Shown: positions 47,178 to 58,834 of the stretch, one piece after another | Layout: the number at the start of each line of letters is the position of its first letter | Position numbering within the stretch: position 1 is the first letter of the stretch | Assembly: GCA_016717855.1 (NCBI GenBank) | Contig: JADKEV010000001.1 | Span: 62,001 to 126,000, forward strand | Direction of reading: 5' to 3' | Origin: Betaproteobacteria bacterium | GTDB taxonomy: Bacteria > Pseudomonadota > Gammaproteobacteria > Burkholderiales > Casimicrobiaceae | DNA length: 64,000 bases | Position numbers and translations under genes: made by a program | The notes under the pieces: generated by a model | What the model was told of the DNA's origin: nothing | Seen by the model: only the letters and a program-made list of their open reading frames with translations | Databases searched by the model: none

Positions 47178-50100
47178 ATGGGCAAGCCGCCAGTTTCATT
47201 CGCAAGCATTGTCTGGAAGGGCGCCATCGCGCTCTGGCTCGGCATGGCGCCGCCCGCTCTCGCGGCGACCGCGACGTACGCCGTCCTGCTCGACACCGAC
47301 GCCAATCCGGCCGCCGGATGTACCGTAACGACGGTGAAGGGCCCCTTTGCCGGCGTCGAACAGCTGCTGACGACGACCGTGACTACCACAGCCTCCGGCG
47401 CCACGGTGAGCGGCGTCACGCAGCAGGTATGCGCCGGCGGATCGTTCGGTGCACCCGCCAGCGTCGACGCCGGCGGCTGGCCGGTCGGCTTCGGCAACGG
47501 CAGCGGCGGGACGGCCGCGGTCGAAACCTACATCCCCCTTGCCTTGCTCGGCAACGCATCGTCTCTGCGGCTGGCCGTAGTCTCCGCCGGAGGTGGCGGC
47601 GCCGATGCCATTGTGGCGGGAGCGAACGGCCAGGCGCCGGAGGTCGTGCTCGTGCCGGCCGCGGCGCTGCTCCCTGCCGCACCGATCCCGGCGCTGCAGT
47701 CGGCGCTGCTCGCCCTGCTTGCGCTGCTCGTTGCCGTGTCGGCGCTGCATGCCGCGCGCGGCCGCGGCCTGGCCGGCCTGCTCCTGAGCGCAGGCCTGGC
47801 GGCGCTGGGCGCCGGCGTCGTCTGGGCGGCAACGGTGATCCTGGACGGACAGATCGCGGACTGGGCCGGCGTCGCGCCGCTCGCCACCGACGCCGGTGGG
47901 AACGCGCCGCCGGACGCGGACCTGGTCGCGGTCTTCGCGCAAAGCGACGCCACGCGTCTCTACTTCCGGATCGACGCCGACGTGGTCGCCGACGTCCCGC
48001 CGCCGGTCAACCAGCCGCCGGTGGTGAACGCCGGCCCGGACCAGGCGCTCGCCTTGCCGGCTACCGCCACGCTTGCGGGCGCGGCCATCGATGACGGCCT
48101 GCCCGCTTCACCCGGTGGATTGACGTATGCCTGGACGCAGGTCGGCGGACCGCTGCCGGCGGTGTTGGGGACGCCAGGCGAAGCCGGGACAATCGTCCAG
48201 TTCCCGCAGGCCGGCGCCTATGCGTTCCGGCTGAGCGCATCCGACGGCGAGCTTTCCGGCACCGACGACATCAACGTGACCGTGGCGACTGAACCCAACC
48301 TCCCGCCGCAGTTCGCGCCGCTGCCGGATCGTACGATAACCGTCGGCGACCCATTCACGATCCGCTTGCGCGCCGACGACCCCAATGCCGGCGACACGCT
48401 GCAATTCTTTCTCGATGGCGGACCTGCGGGGGCAGGGTTTACGCCAGTCGCGACGCCGCTGATCGCCTGGACGCCGACCGCTGCCCAGCTGGGCCCGCGG
48501 CGCTTCGACGTCCGCGTGCGCGACACCGGCGGCCTGCAAGCCACGGCTTCCTTCACCATCACGGTGGTCGCGAACAATCGCCCGCCGGCGTTCGCGGCCC
48601 AGCCCGACGCATCGATCCCGGCGGGCGGCCGCTTCACGCGCGCGCTCGCGGCCACCGATCCCGACGGCGATCCGCTGACCTTCGCGTTGCCCGGCGGTCC
48701 GGGAGGGATGACGCTCGCGGGCGCGCAGCTCGCGTGGCTGACGGGTCAGGGCGATCTGGGGGAGCATCTCGTCACCGTGCGCGTCGACGATCCCGGCGGC
48801 GGCAGCGCGACCGCGCGCTTTGTCGTGCGCGTGGTCCCGGGCGCCAGGCCGGTGGCCAGGGATGACCGCTACAAGGTGGTCCAGGGCAATGCGCTCAGCA
48901 TCGCGGCGCCGGGCGTGCTGGCGAACGACGCCGATCCGGACGGCGGCGCGCTGACCGCACTGAAGCTGACCGATCCCGACAAAGGCAGCCTGACGTCGTT
49001 CAGCGCCGACGGCTCGTTCACATACCAGGCGCCGCCGACGCTGCCCCCGCGACCGCCGTTCGCCCCGGCGCTGAGCAGGCACGCCGACGTCGGCGAGTTC
49101 AGCTATGCGATGGCGATCGGCGATGTCGACGGTGATGGAGTGGCGGACATTGTGCACCTCGCCTACAACAACAAGATCCGCGCGCTGAAAGGCGTCGACG
49201 GCAGCGTGCTGTGGGCGCTGGACGGCTTTCCCGCACCGTACCAGACGTGCACCCCGTTCCTGGGCGACAACAATCTCCCCGTGATCGCCGATGTCGACGA
49301 CGACGGGAATGCCGAGGTCGTATTCCATATCGGCTGCGGCAGCGATTACATCAACAACGGCGGCTACCGCGGCCACGCGCGCGTGATGGCGCTCGACGGC
49401 GCGACCGGCGCCGTCAAGTGGCGCTCGCCGCCGCTGGTGAACTTCGTGCCGCCGGCGTCGCCGACGGTGATCATAGAGGCGGCGACGCTGAGCGTCGCGC
49501 GGCTGGCCGCCGGCGAACGGCCGAGCATACTCGGCGGCATCGCCGTCGAGGACTTCGCGGTAAGCAACGGTTGCGCATCGCTGCCGGGCGGCGTCGCGGC
49601 GGACAAGCGCTGCCGCTACGTGTTCGCGCTCGACGGTGGCGACGGGTCGATCCGTCGCACCTACTATTCGACCGCAGCAGACCAGACGCTGCCTGCATTC
49701 GGTTACGACCAGCCGGGCAGCAACGGCACCGGCCGCTTCGAGGCCCCGCTGGTCCTGGACCTTGAAGGCGACGGCGCGCTCGACGTCGTGTTCGAGGGAA
49801 CGGTCTGGTCGGCGCAGGGCACGTTGCTGCGACAATTCGACGGCACGCGGGCCGTTCCGAATTCGGCGCGGGTGGCGGCGGCCGACCTGGATGGGGACGG
49901 AAAGATCGATCTCGTCTACGTCGACCATCGGCTGGGTCGCGCGCGCGCCGTCAACCCCGCCGGCGGGCTGCTGTGGGATGTTCCCGCTCCGATGTGCGCC
50001 GCGACAGCGTTTTGCGCGGTCAGCATCGCCGACGTCGATGCCGACGGCACGCCCAGAAGTGCTGATCGCGGGCGGCGACCGCCTGTTCGTCTTCGACCGC

Positions 50101-52917
50101 TTCGGCGCGCTCAAGTGGGCGAAGCAATACGATCCGACCGTGCCGCAACTGGCGAATCCCCTCGGCTGCGACAACCGCCCGGCGGTCTACGACCTCGACG
50201 GCGACGGCGTGCCCGAGGTTGTGCTGCGCTTCGAGTACTCGGTGCTCTTCCTCAAGGGCACCACCGGCGAGGAGCAGGCGCGCTTCAGGTTCGGCGCCGA
50301 CACCACCGTCTACGGGTGCAATCTGCCGATGGAAGCGCGCATCGCCGATGTCGATGGCGACGGCCGCGCCGACGTCGTCTTCGCCGCATTCTTCGACGGA
50401 GTCACCGCGCCGAATCCCGGCGGAATCTGGGTGCTGAAGAGCGCGAACGACCCGTGGATGCCGGCGCGCGCGCTGTTCAACCAATGGGGCTACACCGTCA
50501 CGGCGATCGCGGACGATCTCACGGTCCCGCCGGCGTACGTGTCGCATGTCGCGACGCCGGCGAACAATCACTTCGGGCAACAGACGCAGTTGGCGACGCG
50601 CCCGGACTTGCGCACCCGCACGCAGGCGACGTTCACCTACGCGGCGTCGGCCAACGCGGTGGACTCCTCTCCCGCGACGGTCACCATCGACATCGAGCCC
50701 CCGAACCGGCCGCCGGCGATCACGTCGCTGCCGCCGACGGCCGCCGCGCGGACGAATTTCGCCTATCAGCTCACCGCGACCGATCCGGACGCCGGCGACA
50801 CGCTGACCTGGAGCCTGGTGCACGCCGACGTGCTGGCGTTCGACGTCGCCCCGGTGCTCAACCCGGCCAGCGGCCTGCTCACGAAGGCCAGCGCGCAGGA
50901 AGGCCCGCGCCTGTTCATCGTCCGCGTCACCGACAGCCAGGGTGCGTACGCGGAGCAGGCGTTCATCGTCAATTTCACTTCGACCAATGTCCCGGTTCCG
51001 GCGGTGATCGGCCAGGCGCAGGACGCCGCCCTCGCCGCCCTCGCGGGCGCGCGTCTTGTCGGCGGTCGCGTGACGACGCAATACGATGCTGCGGCGGCAG
51101 GACTCGTCATCGGCCAGTCGCCCGGCGCCGCTGCGAGCGTGCCGGCCGGCACGACGGTCGCGCTGATCGTCTCCAGAGGACCGCAGCCGAAGCTGGTGCC
51201 CAACGTCGCGGGCCGCCCGCTGTCCGCAGCGGGACCAGCGCTGACCCCTTCCGGCTTCTCGGTCGGCGCCGTGAGCTACGTCTACAGCATGCAGGTCGCG
51301 CGCGGCGACATCGTCAGCCAGTCGCCGGCGGCAGGACTGGAGGTCGTGCCGGGCCCGGTGGACGTCGTGGTGTCCGGCGGCACCGGGCTCGCGGTGAGAT
51401 TGTCCCCCGAAGCGGTGACCGCCGGCAATCCGGTCGGCGTCGCCGTCGTCGCGACGGCGCCGGACGGCACGCCCGTTGCCGTGCCGCCGGTCACGCTGGC
51501 CGTCGCGGTGGTGGGCGTCGCGGACGGCGCGCCGCCGCAACTCTCGGGCATGACGATCACGACCGCGGCAACGACCCGCGGCACGTTCGAAGTGACCGCC
51601 ACGGAAACCGGGGGCGCCGGCCGCGTCGCGAAGGAGCGCTTCACCGTCCTCAACGAAAGCCTCGCGGCCGACCCGACGCAGCAGAGCTACTTCGCCGAGC
51701 TCGCCGGCGCGCTGGTGACGATGGGCGAGCTGGCCGAAGCGCTGGACCGCGCGCGCATCGCCAACGATGCGGCGCAGATGCGCGCGCTGCTCGGCCAGAT
51801 CGTGGCGGCATGGAGGAACACGGTCAAGGTCGAGCTGCTGTCGCGATCCGCCCCGCTTGCGCCCTCGGGCGGCTTTCCGCCGCAGCTGGCGGACCTGCCG
51901 CCGGCGGGCCTCAATCCCACGGCCGACGACGCACTGGTCGAGCCGGCGATGGAGGCCATTGCGGACCAGCTGGCCGCCGTGCGCGACGCGCTCCTGGAAG
52001 GACCGGGCAGCGTCGCCGCCTATCGCGCCCGGATGGCGGAGTTGGAGCCGCTGGTCTCCGCGTTCACGCGCATCGATCCGACACCGTACGGCATGCTGGC
52101 CGCGAATCGGGCCTACGCGGTGGTGCTCGCGCGCCGCCTCCCGGCGACGCTCGACCTGTGGCTGGCCACGGTCGCAGAGTCGCTGCCCGCATTGAGCGCG
52201 GCGCCCGGCGACCCGCGCGCCTTGAAGCTGGCGCTGCCGATCACGCTCGCCGAAGTCTCAGCGGCATCCAGCATTCACGTGCTGCTCGCGAAGAAGCTCT
52301 ACATGCCGGCCATCAAGCATGTCGGGTACTCGGCAGCCGCGCTCGCGCTGCACCGGCTGCTCCGCCCGTATGCGAACTCTGGCACGCTGGGCGGCATCGT
52401 GACCGGCGCGTCGCTGTCATTTCACGTCTTCAACGCGCCGTACTCGACGATCGAGATGAACGGCGTCGATCCGCGCCATCCCGAAAACAACAGCGTGCTG
52501 ATCATCGGGCCGAGCGCGATCACTTCGATACTCGACCTCAGCAACGAAATCAAGGGGCTCTTCGACGTCATCGGCAAGACCGGCGACGCGCTCAAGACGG
52601 CGAAGAACCTCGACGACCTGAAGAAGCAGGTCGAAAAGATCCGCGATACGCTCGGCAAGGCCATCGATCAGGGTTTCAAGTCGTACAACGCGTTCAACCC
52701 GGCGAACTTCCAGGCGGATCTTTCCTACAAGGGCTGCATCCTGTCGCAGGACAACGCGTGTGCTTCGCTCGCATACAAGCGCGGCCTGGAGCCCGTGCAC
52801 ACCTGCGGCCCCGGCGAGCTCTGCCTGCCCGCGCCGGTGCTGTTCTTCGTCTGGAACACCGTCGACGGCGGCGCCGACGTCGACTCGTTCGTGTTCCTGC
52901 CGGCGCCCCCGCCCTAG
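47178..52917 (+). pseudogene. Giant surface protein, midcut-by-XrtH type with PKD/cadherin, FG-GAP and PASTA domains; one-base frameshift
   Basis: About 1912 residues after correction. Signal peptide ends PPALAATATYA; ATG 47178 has GGGGAG at 47167. At residues about 170-197 an IPTL-CTERM-like segment, IPALQSALLALLALLVAVSA then LHAARGRG, sits mid-protein, followed by a second hydrophobic segment. This matches the NCBI family I recall as midcut-by-XrtH. Then come a PKD-like domain (about 275-370), cadherin/Ig-like domains to about 620, FG-GAP/VCBS repeats (IGDVDGDGVADIVHL), an Ig-like domain and two PASTA domains (about 1272-1405). The C-terminal 500 residues are unfamiliar. The frame breaks at about 50053 (ACGCCCAGAAGTG; without the extra A it reads DADGTPEVLIAGGD). 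Confidence 0.78.
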
Positions 52918-53207
52918 CAACAATCGGCTGCCCGCCGTTTCGCCGATTGCCATCCCCCCGGCACATGCCTCTTCGCCAGCGGTGGAATGGCGCCTCCGGC
53001 CGCTACGGCAGCACGCTCGCACCCTGAAACTTCGTATCGTTGACTTGGGGAACCCGGCTCCGACCCGGAGTCTTCCCCGGTTTGCGTGCCTCACTACCCG
53101 CGCCTGGGGGCGTGTGCGCCGATAACGGACCGCTGTACGATTCACTGCGGTAGAAGTCGTAGTGGTGCGGACTTCGATACCGGCACGCGCTGGGGATACC
53201 CTCGATA

Positions 53208-55685
53208 TCAGCCTTTGACCTTGATTGTCCCCGGATCGTACAGCGGCTTGATCGACACGACGGCGGGATAGCGCCTGCCGGCGATGTCCACCTCCCACGT
53301 TGCCTCGCGCAGATACTCTTCATCGATCGGCACGCCGGCAGCTATCATCGCCAGCCCGACCGCGCCGCCGAGCGTGTGCCCGTACGACGCCGCGCGGATG
53401 TAGCCCACCTGCCTGCCGTTCCGGTACACGACTTCGGCATGGAACATCATCGCCGCCGGGTCCTTGACCAGTATCTGGACGAGCCGGCGGGTCAGTGTAC
53501 CCTGCGCCTTCATGGCGAGCACGGCATCCCTGCCGAGAAACCCGCCGGGCTTCCCGAGGTCGACGGCGAAGCCCAGGCCCGCTTCGAGGACCGAGTCGGT
53601 GTTGTCGATGTCGTGGCCGTAGTCGCGGTAGCCCTTCTCCATCCGGCAGCTCGCCAGCGTCTTGAGGCCGGCATGCCGCAGCCCGACCCCGCGCCCGGCT
53701 GCGACGATGCGCTCGTAGACGTGCGTCGCCTGCTCGGCGGGGATGTACAGCTCGTAACCGAGTTCGCCCAGATACGTGATCCGGAGGACGAGCACGCGCG
53801 CAAAGCCGATGGCGATCTCGCGCGCGCAGCGGAACGGGAGCGCCGCGTTCGACATGTCCGCCGCCGTGAGCGACTGCATCAGTTCTCTCGAGCGCGGGCC
53901 CTGGATGTTCAACTGCGCCATCCCCGCGGTGATGTCGCTGACGAACACGTGCGCGCCGGTGGTCCCATTGTGCGTGATGTGCCGCCGCATCCACGTTTCC
54001 GCGTGACGGTGCGCCGTGTCCGAGGCGACGACAAGAAAGCGGTCGGCGTCGAGCTTGGTCACGGTGAGGTCGGCCTCGATCTTGCCCGCGTCGTTGAGCC
54101 ACTGCGTGTAGGTGACGCGCCCGGCGTCGCCGTCGACGTGGTTGGCCGAGATCCAGTCGAGCAGGCGGCCCGCATCGTTGCCGCACACCAGGAATTTCGC
54201 CATGAACGACATGTCCATCAGGATCACGCCGTTGCGCGCCGCGTCGTGTTCCGCCTTCCAGTACGAGAACCACTCCTGCTCGCGCCAGTTCCACGACAGC
54301 GTGGGCGCTGCCGGCTCGACGCCCGGCGGCGCGTACCAGTCCGCGCCCTCCCAGCCGCTCACGTCCTTGAAGTGGGCCCGTTCCGCGACGAGCCGGTCGT
54401 GGAGCGGTGAGCGCTTCGCCCCGCGCGCCGACTGCATCTGCCGGCCCGGATAGTGGCATTGGTAGACCATGCCCAGCGCCTCGACGCTGCGCGTGCGCCG
54501 GTACTCCGGATTCGACTGGTAAGGGTGCAAGCGATCGATGTTCATCCCGGTGATGTCGATGTCGGCGCTGCCATGGACGATCCAGTGCGCGAGCGCGCGG
54601 CCGATGCCGCCGCCGGTCAGGATGCCGATCGAGTTGAGCCCCGCCGCGACGAAGTAATTCCGGATCTCGGGGGCCTCGCCGAAGATGGGCAGCAGGTCGG
54701 GCGTGAAGCTCTCCGGCCCGCAGAACAGCTTCTTGATGCCGGTCCGCATCGTCACCGGCACCCGCTTCATCGCGGTCTCGAGGTACGGCCCCAACCGCTC
54801 CCAATCGGGCGCGATCTCGCCGAACGTGAAGTCCTCGGGAATCCCGCCGACGTTCCACGGCGCGCACACCGGCTCGAACATGCCGATCATCAGCCCGCCG
54901 CCCTCTTCGCGAAAGTAGCCGTAGGACGCCGGGTCTTCGATGACGGGCCACGACTTCGAAACGCCGGCGATCGCCTCGGTCAGCAGGTAGTAGTGTTCCG
55001 CCGCCTGCAACGGAATCGTGACGCCGTTCCTCTCGCCCAACTGCCGGCTCCAGGCGCCGGCGCAGTTGACGACGACCTCGCAGGCGATGTCGCCCTGCGC
55101 GGTGCGAACGCCCGCTACGGCGCCGTTCCTGGTGATGACTTCGATGACCGGCGTCTCCTCGATGATGCGCACGCCCTGCATCCGCGCCCCCGCCGCGAGC
55201 GCCATCGTGATGTCGACCGGATCGGCGCGCCCATCCTCCTTCACGTAGAAGCCGGCGAGGATATCGTCGGTCCTGGCGAGCGGGAACAACTCGCCCACCT
55301 GCGTGCCCGAAATTTCGTGCACGTCGACGCCGCAGTGCCGGTTGAACGCCGCGACGCGCCGGTACTCCTCGAGCCGGTCGAGGTCGGTCGCGATCTCGAT
55401 GAAGCCGACGGGCCGGAAGCCCGTCGCCTTGCCCGTCTCGGCCTCGAGGCGCGCATACAGGTCGCGCGTGTACTTGCGCATCTCCGTCGACGTCTCGGAG
55501 GTCGAGCCGAACGTGACGATCAGCCCCGCCGCGTGCCACGTCGTCCCCGAAGTCAGCCGCGCGCGCTCGAGCAGCACGACCTCCTTCACGCCCAGATGCC
55601 CGAGGTGATACGCGACCGAGCAACCGATGACCCCGCCGCCGATGACAACGACGCGCGCATGGCTGGGAAAGGCTGGAACGGACAT
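53208..55685 (-). CDS. FAD-dependent dimethylglycine/sarcosine dehydrogenase-like oxidoreductase with GcvT domain
   Basis: 825 residues. The DAO-type FAD domain starts VVVIGGGVIGCSVAYHLG, has LTSGTTWHAAGLI around the flavin attachment region, and ends at about 420 (GIGRALAHWIVHGSAD). The C-terminal half (about 470-825) is a GcvT-like folate-binding domain: DMSFMAKFLVCGNDAG, ITYLGELGYELYIPA, YRDYGHDIDNTDSVLEAGLG. Such two-domain enzymes demethylate N-methyl-glycines and pass the C1 unit to tetrahydrofolate. It is a lone gene with a weak ribosome site. Exact substrate not decidable. Confidence 0.9.
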   Translation of the reverse strand: MSVPAFPSHARVVVIGGGVIGCSVAYHLGHLGVKEVVLLERARLTSGTTWHAAGLIVTFGSTSETSTEMRKYTRDLYARLEAETGKATGFRPVGFIEIATDLDRLEEYRRVAAFNRHCGVDVHEISGTQVGELFPLARTDDILAGFYVKEDGRADPVDITMALAAGARMQGVRIIEETPVIEVITRNGAVAGVRTAQGDIACEVVVNCAGAWSRQLGERNGVTIPLQAAEHYYLLTEAIAGVSKSWPVIEDPASYGYFREEGGGLMIGMFEPVCAPWNVGGIPEDFTFGEIAPDWERLGPYLETAMKRVPVTMRTGIKKLFCGPESFTPDLLPIFGEAPEIRNYFVAAGLNSIGILTGGGIGRALAHWIVHGSADIDITGMNIDRLHPYQSNPEYRRTRSVEALGMVYQCHYPGRQMQSARGAKRSPLHDRLVAERAHFKDVSGWEGADWYAPPGVEPAAPTLSWNWREQEWFSYWKAEHDAARNGVILMDMSFMAKFLVCGNDAGRLLDWISANHVDGDAGRVTYTQWLNDAGKIEADLTVTKLDADRFLVVASDTAHRHAETWMRRHITHNGTTGAHVFVSDITAGMAQLNIQGPRSRELMQSLTAADMSNAALPFRCAREIAIGFARVLVLRITYLGELGYELYIPAEQATHVYERIVAAGRGVGLRHAGLKTLASCRMEKGYRDYGHDIDNTDSVLEAGLGFAVDLGKPGGFLGRDAVLAMKAQGTLTRRLVQILVKDPAAMMFHAEVVYRNGRQVGYIRAASYGHTLGGAVGLAMIAAGVPIDEEYLREATWEVDIAGRRYPAVVSIKPLYDPGTIKVKG

Positions 55686-56061
55686 CAGTTTTGGATCGGA
55701 GTTGGCATTTCAGGGGGCTGGACAGCAAGATAGCAGGGAAATCCGGCGGTGGCACGAATTCAGTCGCCGGCGCGGGCCGGGGCAATACGGCCCGCGTGCG
55801 CCGCGATCCCGGCAGGCGTATGTTGCACATCGGCGTTCATCCGGGAATCCGCGACAGCAGCTCCACTGTCGCGCACATTGAGCGCATTCGAGGAGGCCGC
55901 GGCCGCGCCGCCAAATTCCTGACGAGTGCCGTCCTGGTTACGTTTTGCTACAGTTTTGTCCGGTGGAATCACGAACAGGCCCGCCTTAACGTATTAACCT
56001 GTGCCACTGGCGCAGGATTGGTCTGTGCCGCTCGCAAGAGACCTGAAGGGCTGGCACTCCC
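55686..56061. other. Gene-free spacer before the DUF1800 gene
   Basis: 376 bp between divergent genes. It contains short open frames without family features and a locally AT-richer stretch (about 55930-56000) that may carry the promoter of the DUF1800-DUF1501 pair. No clear -35/-10 pair, repeat or RNA is visible. Confidence 0.45.
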
Positions 56062-57450
56062 ATGACAACTCCATCGGAATGGAAAGCCGCGATCGCGCTC
56101 AATCGCTTCGGCCTGGGCGTGCGCCCCGACGAGCCGCTGCCGGCCGACCCCGGGGGCTGGCTGCTCGCGCAGTTCGAACGCTACGAACCGTTGCCGGCGC
56201 CCTGGGCCGCGGAGCCGGGCAGCGCCCCGATGGTGGTCGCCTACACGGACTACCAGCGCGGGCTGCGCCAGGCCACTGCGGTCAACGAAGTTACGGTGCG
56301 GCAGACGTTGAACAAGCTGTCGCAGGAACGCTACCGCGCCGCGGTGAATGCCCGGGTTGCGAGCGCTCTGGTCACCCGCACCCCGTTCCCCGAACGGCTG
56401 GCGCATTTCTGGGCCAATCACTTCGCCGTCTCCATCGACAAGACGCCGCTCGCGGCGCTGGCCGGCGCATTCGAAGTCGAGGCCATCCGCCCCCATGTGT
56501 TCGGCCGTTTCGAAGACATGCTGGTGGCAGTCGAGCGGCACCCGGCGATGCTGCTCTATCTCGACCAGGCGCGCTCGATAGGGCCGGGCAGCATCGTCGC
56601 CCGGCGCGCCTCGCGCAACAATCCGGAGCGGGCGCGAGGCCTCAACGAAAACCTGGCGCGCGAGATCATGGAGTTGCACACGCTGGGCGTGCGCAGCGGC
56701 TACAGCCAGGAAGACGTCACCGAACTCGCGCGCGCTCTCACCGGCTGGAGCGTCAGCGGGCTGCCTGGCCTGCCTGCCGTGGGAACGCCAGGCGCGTTCG
56801 TGTTCCAGCCGCTGCTGCATGAACCCGGCGCGCGCAGCGTGCTGGGTAAAGGTTACGAACGCAGCGGCGAAGCCCAGGCGTCCGCCATCCTGCACGACCT
56901 CGCCGTCGCGCCTGCCACAGCGCGCCACATTGCGGCAAAGCTCGCGCGCCATTTTGCCGGCGACACGCCGGCGCCCGCGCTGGTCGACCGCCTGGCCGAC
57001 GCCTTCATGCAAAGCCGCGGCGATCTGCCAACCGTCTACCGCGCGCTGATCGACTCGCCCGAGGCCTGGGATCCGGCACAGTCGAAGTTCAAGACCCCGT
57101 GGGAGTGGACGCTGTCGTCATTGCGTGCCTTGAGCCTGCACGAATTGCGCGGCCGGCAGTTCGCGCCGCTGCTCACGCAACTCGGCCAGCCCGCATGGCG
57201 GCCCGGCTCGCCGGCCGGCTTCGACGACACGGCCGCGAGCTGGATGGCGCCCGACGCGCTGATGCGGCGAGTCGAGTTTGCGCAGGGCCTGGCGGCGCAG
57301 GCCGGCAGCGGCATCGATGCGCGCGAGCTGGGCCCGAAACTACTGCCCGCAGGCTTGACCCGGGACACTACGCTCGCGATCGCGCGCGCCGAGAGCCCGG
57401 CCACAGCGCTGGCCTTGTTGCTTGCGTCACCCGAATTCCTGAGGAGGTAG
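56062..57450 (+). CDS. DUF1800 family protein
   Basis: 462 residues. DUF1800 marks: ALNRFGLGVRPDE at the N-terminus, PFPERLAHFWANHFAVS, HPAMLLYLDQARSIGP and NENLAREIMELHTLGV, then EDVTELARALTGWSV. Function unknown. DUF1800 genes almost always pair with a Tat-exported DUF1501 protein, as here: the next gene starts 3 nt after the stop, with its AGGAGG overlapping the end of this gene. No clear signal peptide. Confidence 0.93.
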   Translation: MTTPSEWKAAIALNRFGLGVRPDEPLPADPGGWLLAQFERYEPLPAPWAAEPGSAPMVVAYTDYQRGLRQATAVNEVTVRQTLNKLSQERYRAAVNARVASALVTRTPFPERLAHFWANHFAVSIDKTPLAALAGAFEVEAIRPHVFGRFEDMLVAVERHPAMLLYLDQARSIGPGSIVARRASRNNPERARGLNENLAREIMELHTLGVRSGYSQEDVTELARALTGWSVSGLPGLPAVGTPGAFVFQPLLHEPGARSVLGKGYERSGEAQASAILHDLAVAPATARHIAAKLARHFAGDTPAPALVDRLADAFMQSRGDLPTVYRALIDSPEAWDPAQSKFKTPWEWTLSSLRALSLHELRGRQFAPLLTQLGQPAWRPGSPAGFDDTAASWMAPDALMRRVEFAQGLAAQAGSGIDARELGPKLLPAGLTRDTTLAIARAESPATALALLLASPEFLRR

Positions 57451-57453
57451 GCC

Positions 57454-58611
57454 ATGCCGTCGCCACTGCACTCCCGCCGCCATTTTCTGCGACTGGCCGC
57501 CGCTGGCACCGGCATCCTGCTTGCCCCCCCTGGACTCGTCCTGGCCCGTGCCGCGACCGATCGCCGCTTCGTCTTCGTGATCCAGCGTGGCGCGGCCGAC
57601 GGCCTCGAGACCGTCATTCCCTACGCCGATCCAGGCTATGCGCGATTGCGCGGCGCGCTCGCGATCGACACGACGGCCGCCACCAAGCTTGACGGCACCT
57701 TCGCCCTGCACCCGGCGCTGGTCGAGACCGCCAGGCTCTACGCCGCGCAACAGGCATTGTTCGTGCATGCCGTGGCGTCCCCGTACCGCGACCGCTCGCA
57801 TTTCGATGGCCAGAACGTGCTGGAATCGGGCGGCGCCGCACCGTATGCACTGAAGGACGGCTGGCTCAATCGCCTGCTCGGGCTGCTTCCCGGGAACGCA
57901 GCCCCTGCCATCGCGATCACGCCCACCGTGCCGCTGGCGTTGCGCGGTCAGGCCGACGTCAGTTCCTATGCGCCCTCGGCGCCGAAGCAGGCGCCGGAAG
58001 ACCTGTTGCAGCGCGTCGAGCAGATGTATGCGCAAGACCCCCAGTTGCACGCGATGTGGTCGGCAGCCATGGGCGCGCGCAGCATGGCGGGTACCGGACT
58101 GCGGCAGAACCCGGCCGAGCTGGGACAGCTCGCGGCGCGATTTCTGTCGCGCCGCGAGGGCCCGCGCATCGCGATGCTCGAGACCGGCGGCTGGGACACG
58201 CACAGCGCCCAGGCGCCGCGGATGGCCAACCAATTGAAGGCGCTGGACGCGATGCTCGCTGCGTTGCGCGACGGCATGGGCGTCGCATGGGCCGACACGA
58301 CGGTGCTGGTGGCGACCGAGTTCGGGCGCACCGCGGCGGCGAACGGCACGGGCGGAACCGATCACGGCACGGCCTCGGCGGCGATGCTGCTGGGCGGCGC
58401 CGTGCAAGGCGGACGCGTTCTCGGGGACTGGCCGGGGCTGGCGGCGGGGGCGCTATATCAGGGGCGCGATCTGCGGCCGACGACAGGGCTGGATGCGCTG
58501 ATTGCCGCGGCAGCGGGGGAGAGTTTCGGCATCGAGCCGGAACGCGTCGCGCGTGCGCTCTTCCCGCAAAGCCAGTGGGCAGAGGGCTTGCCGGGGTTGC
58601 TGCGCAGCTGA
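57454..58611 (+). CDS. DUF1501 family protein, Tat-exported
   Basis: 385 residues. The Tat signal is HSRRHFLRLAAAGTGILLAP. DUF1501 marks: FVIQRGAADGLETVIPYADP, HFDGQNVLESGG, MLETGGWDTHSAQ, VATEFGRTAAANGTGGTDHG. This metal-dependent sulfatase/alkaline-phosphatase-like fold probably binds metal through the Asp and His of GWDTH and TDHG. It forms a two-gene operon with DUF1800. Role unknown. Confidence 0.93.
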   Translation: MPSPLHSRRHFLRLAAAGTGILLAPPGLVLARAATDRRFVFVIQRGAADGLETVIPYADPGYARLRGALAIDTTAATKLDGTFALHPALVETARLYAAQQALFVHAVASPYRDRSHFDGQNVLESGGAAPYALKDGWLNRLLGLLPGNAAPAIAITPTVPLALRGQADVSSYAPSAPKQAPEDLLQRVEQMYAQDPQLHAMWSAAMGARSMAGTGLRQNPAELGQLAARFLSRREGPRIAMLETGGWDTHSAQAPRMANQLKALDAMLAALRDGMGVAWADTTVLVATEFGRTAAANGTGGTDHGTASAAMLLGGAVQGGRVLGDWPGLAAGALYQGRDLRPTTGLDALIAAAAGESFGIEPERVARALFPQSQWAEGLPGLLRS

Positions 58612-58834
58612 GTACTGACGAAGGTGATGCCAATCTCGCGCGGGACAGGTGCTGTCCGGGTTGGAACAGCCATGCAAGTGTGCATGAGCAGTCCGGTCAG
58701 CATTCAGGTGCATGCGTGCCCTGACCCCAGGTTGCAATACGAACTTGTACTATCATCAGCAAGATGGGGGCGTGAGATACCGCTGCGATCCCTCAGGGTC
58801 ATGTCGACCCACCAATCTCCAAAGGAGCAGGCAC

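Noticed and set aside
55691..56065. Small open frame in the spacer before DUF1800
   Set aside because: No ribosome site, no family features, and it overlaps the next gene's start.
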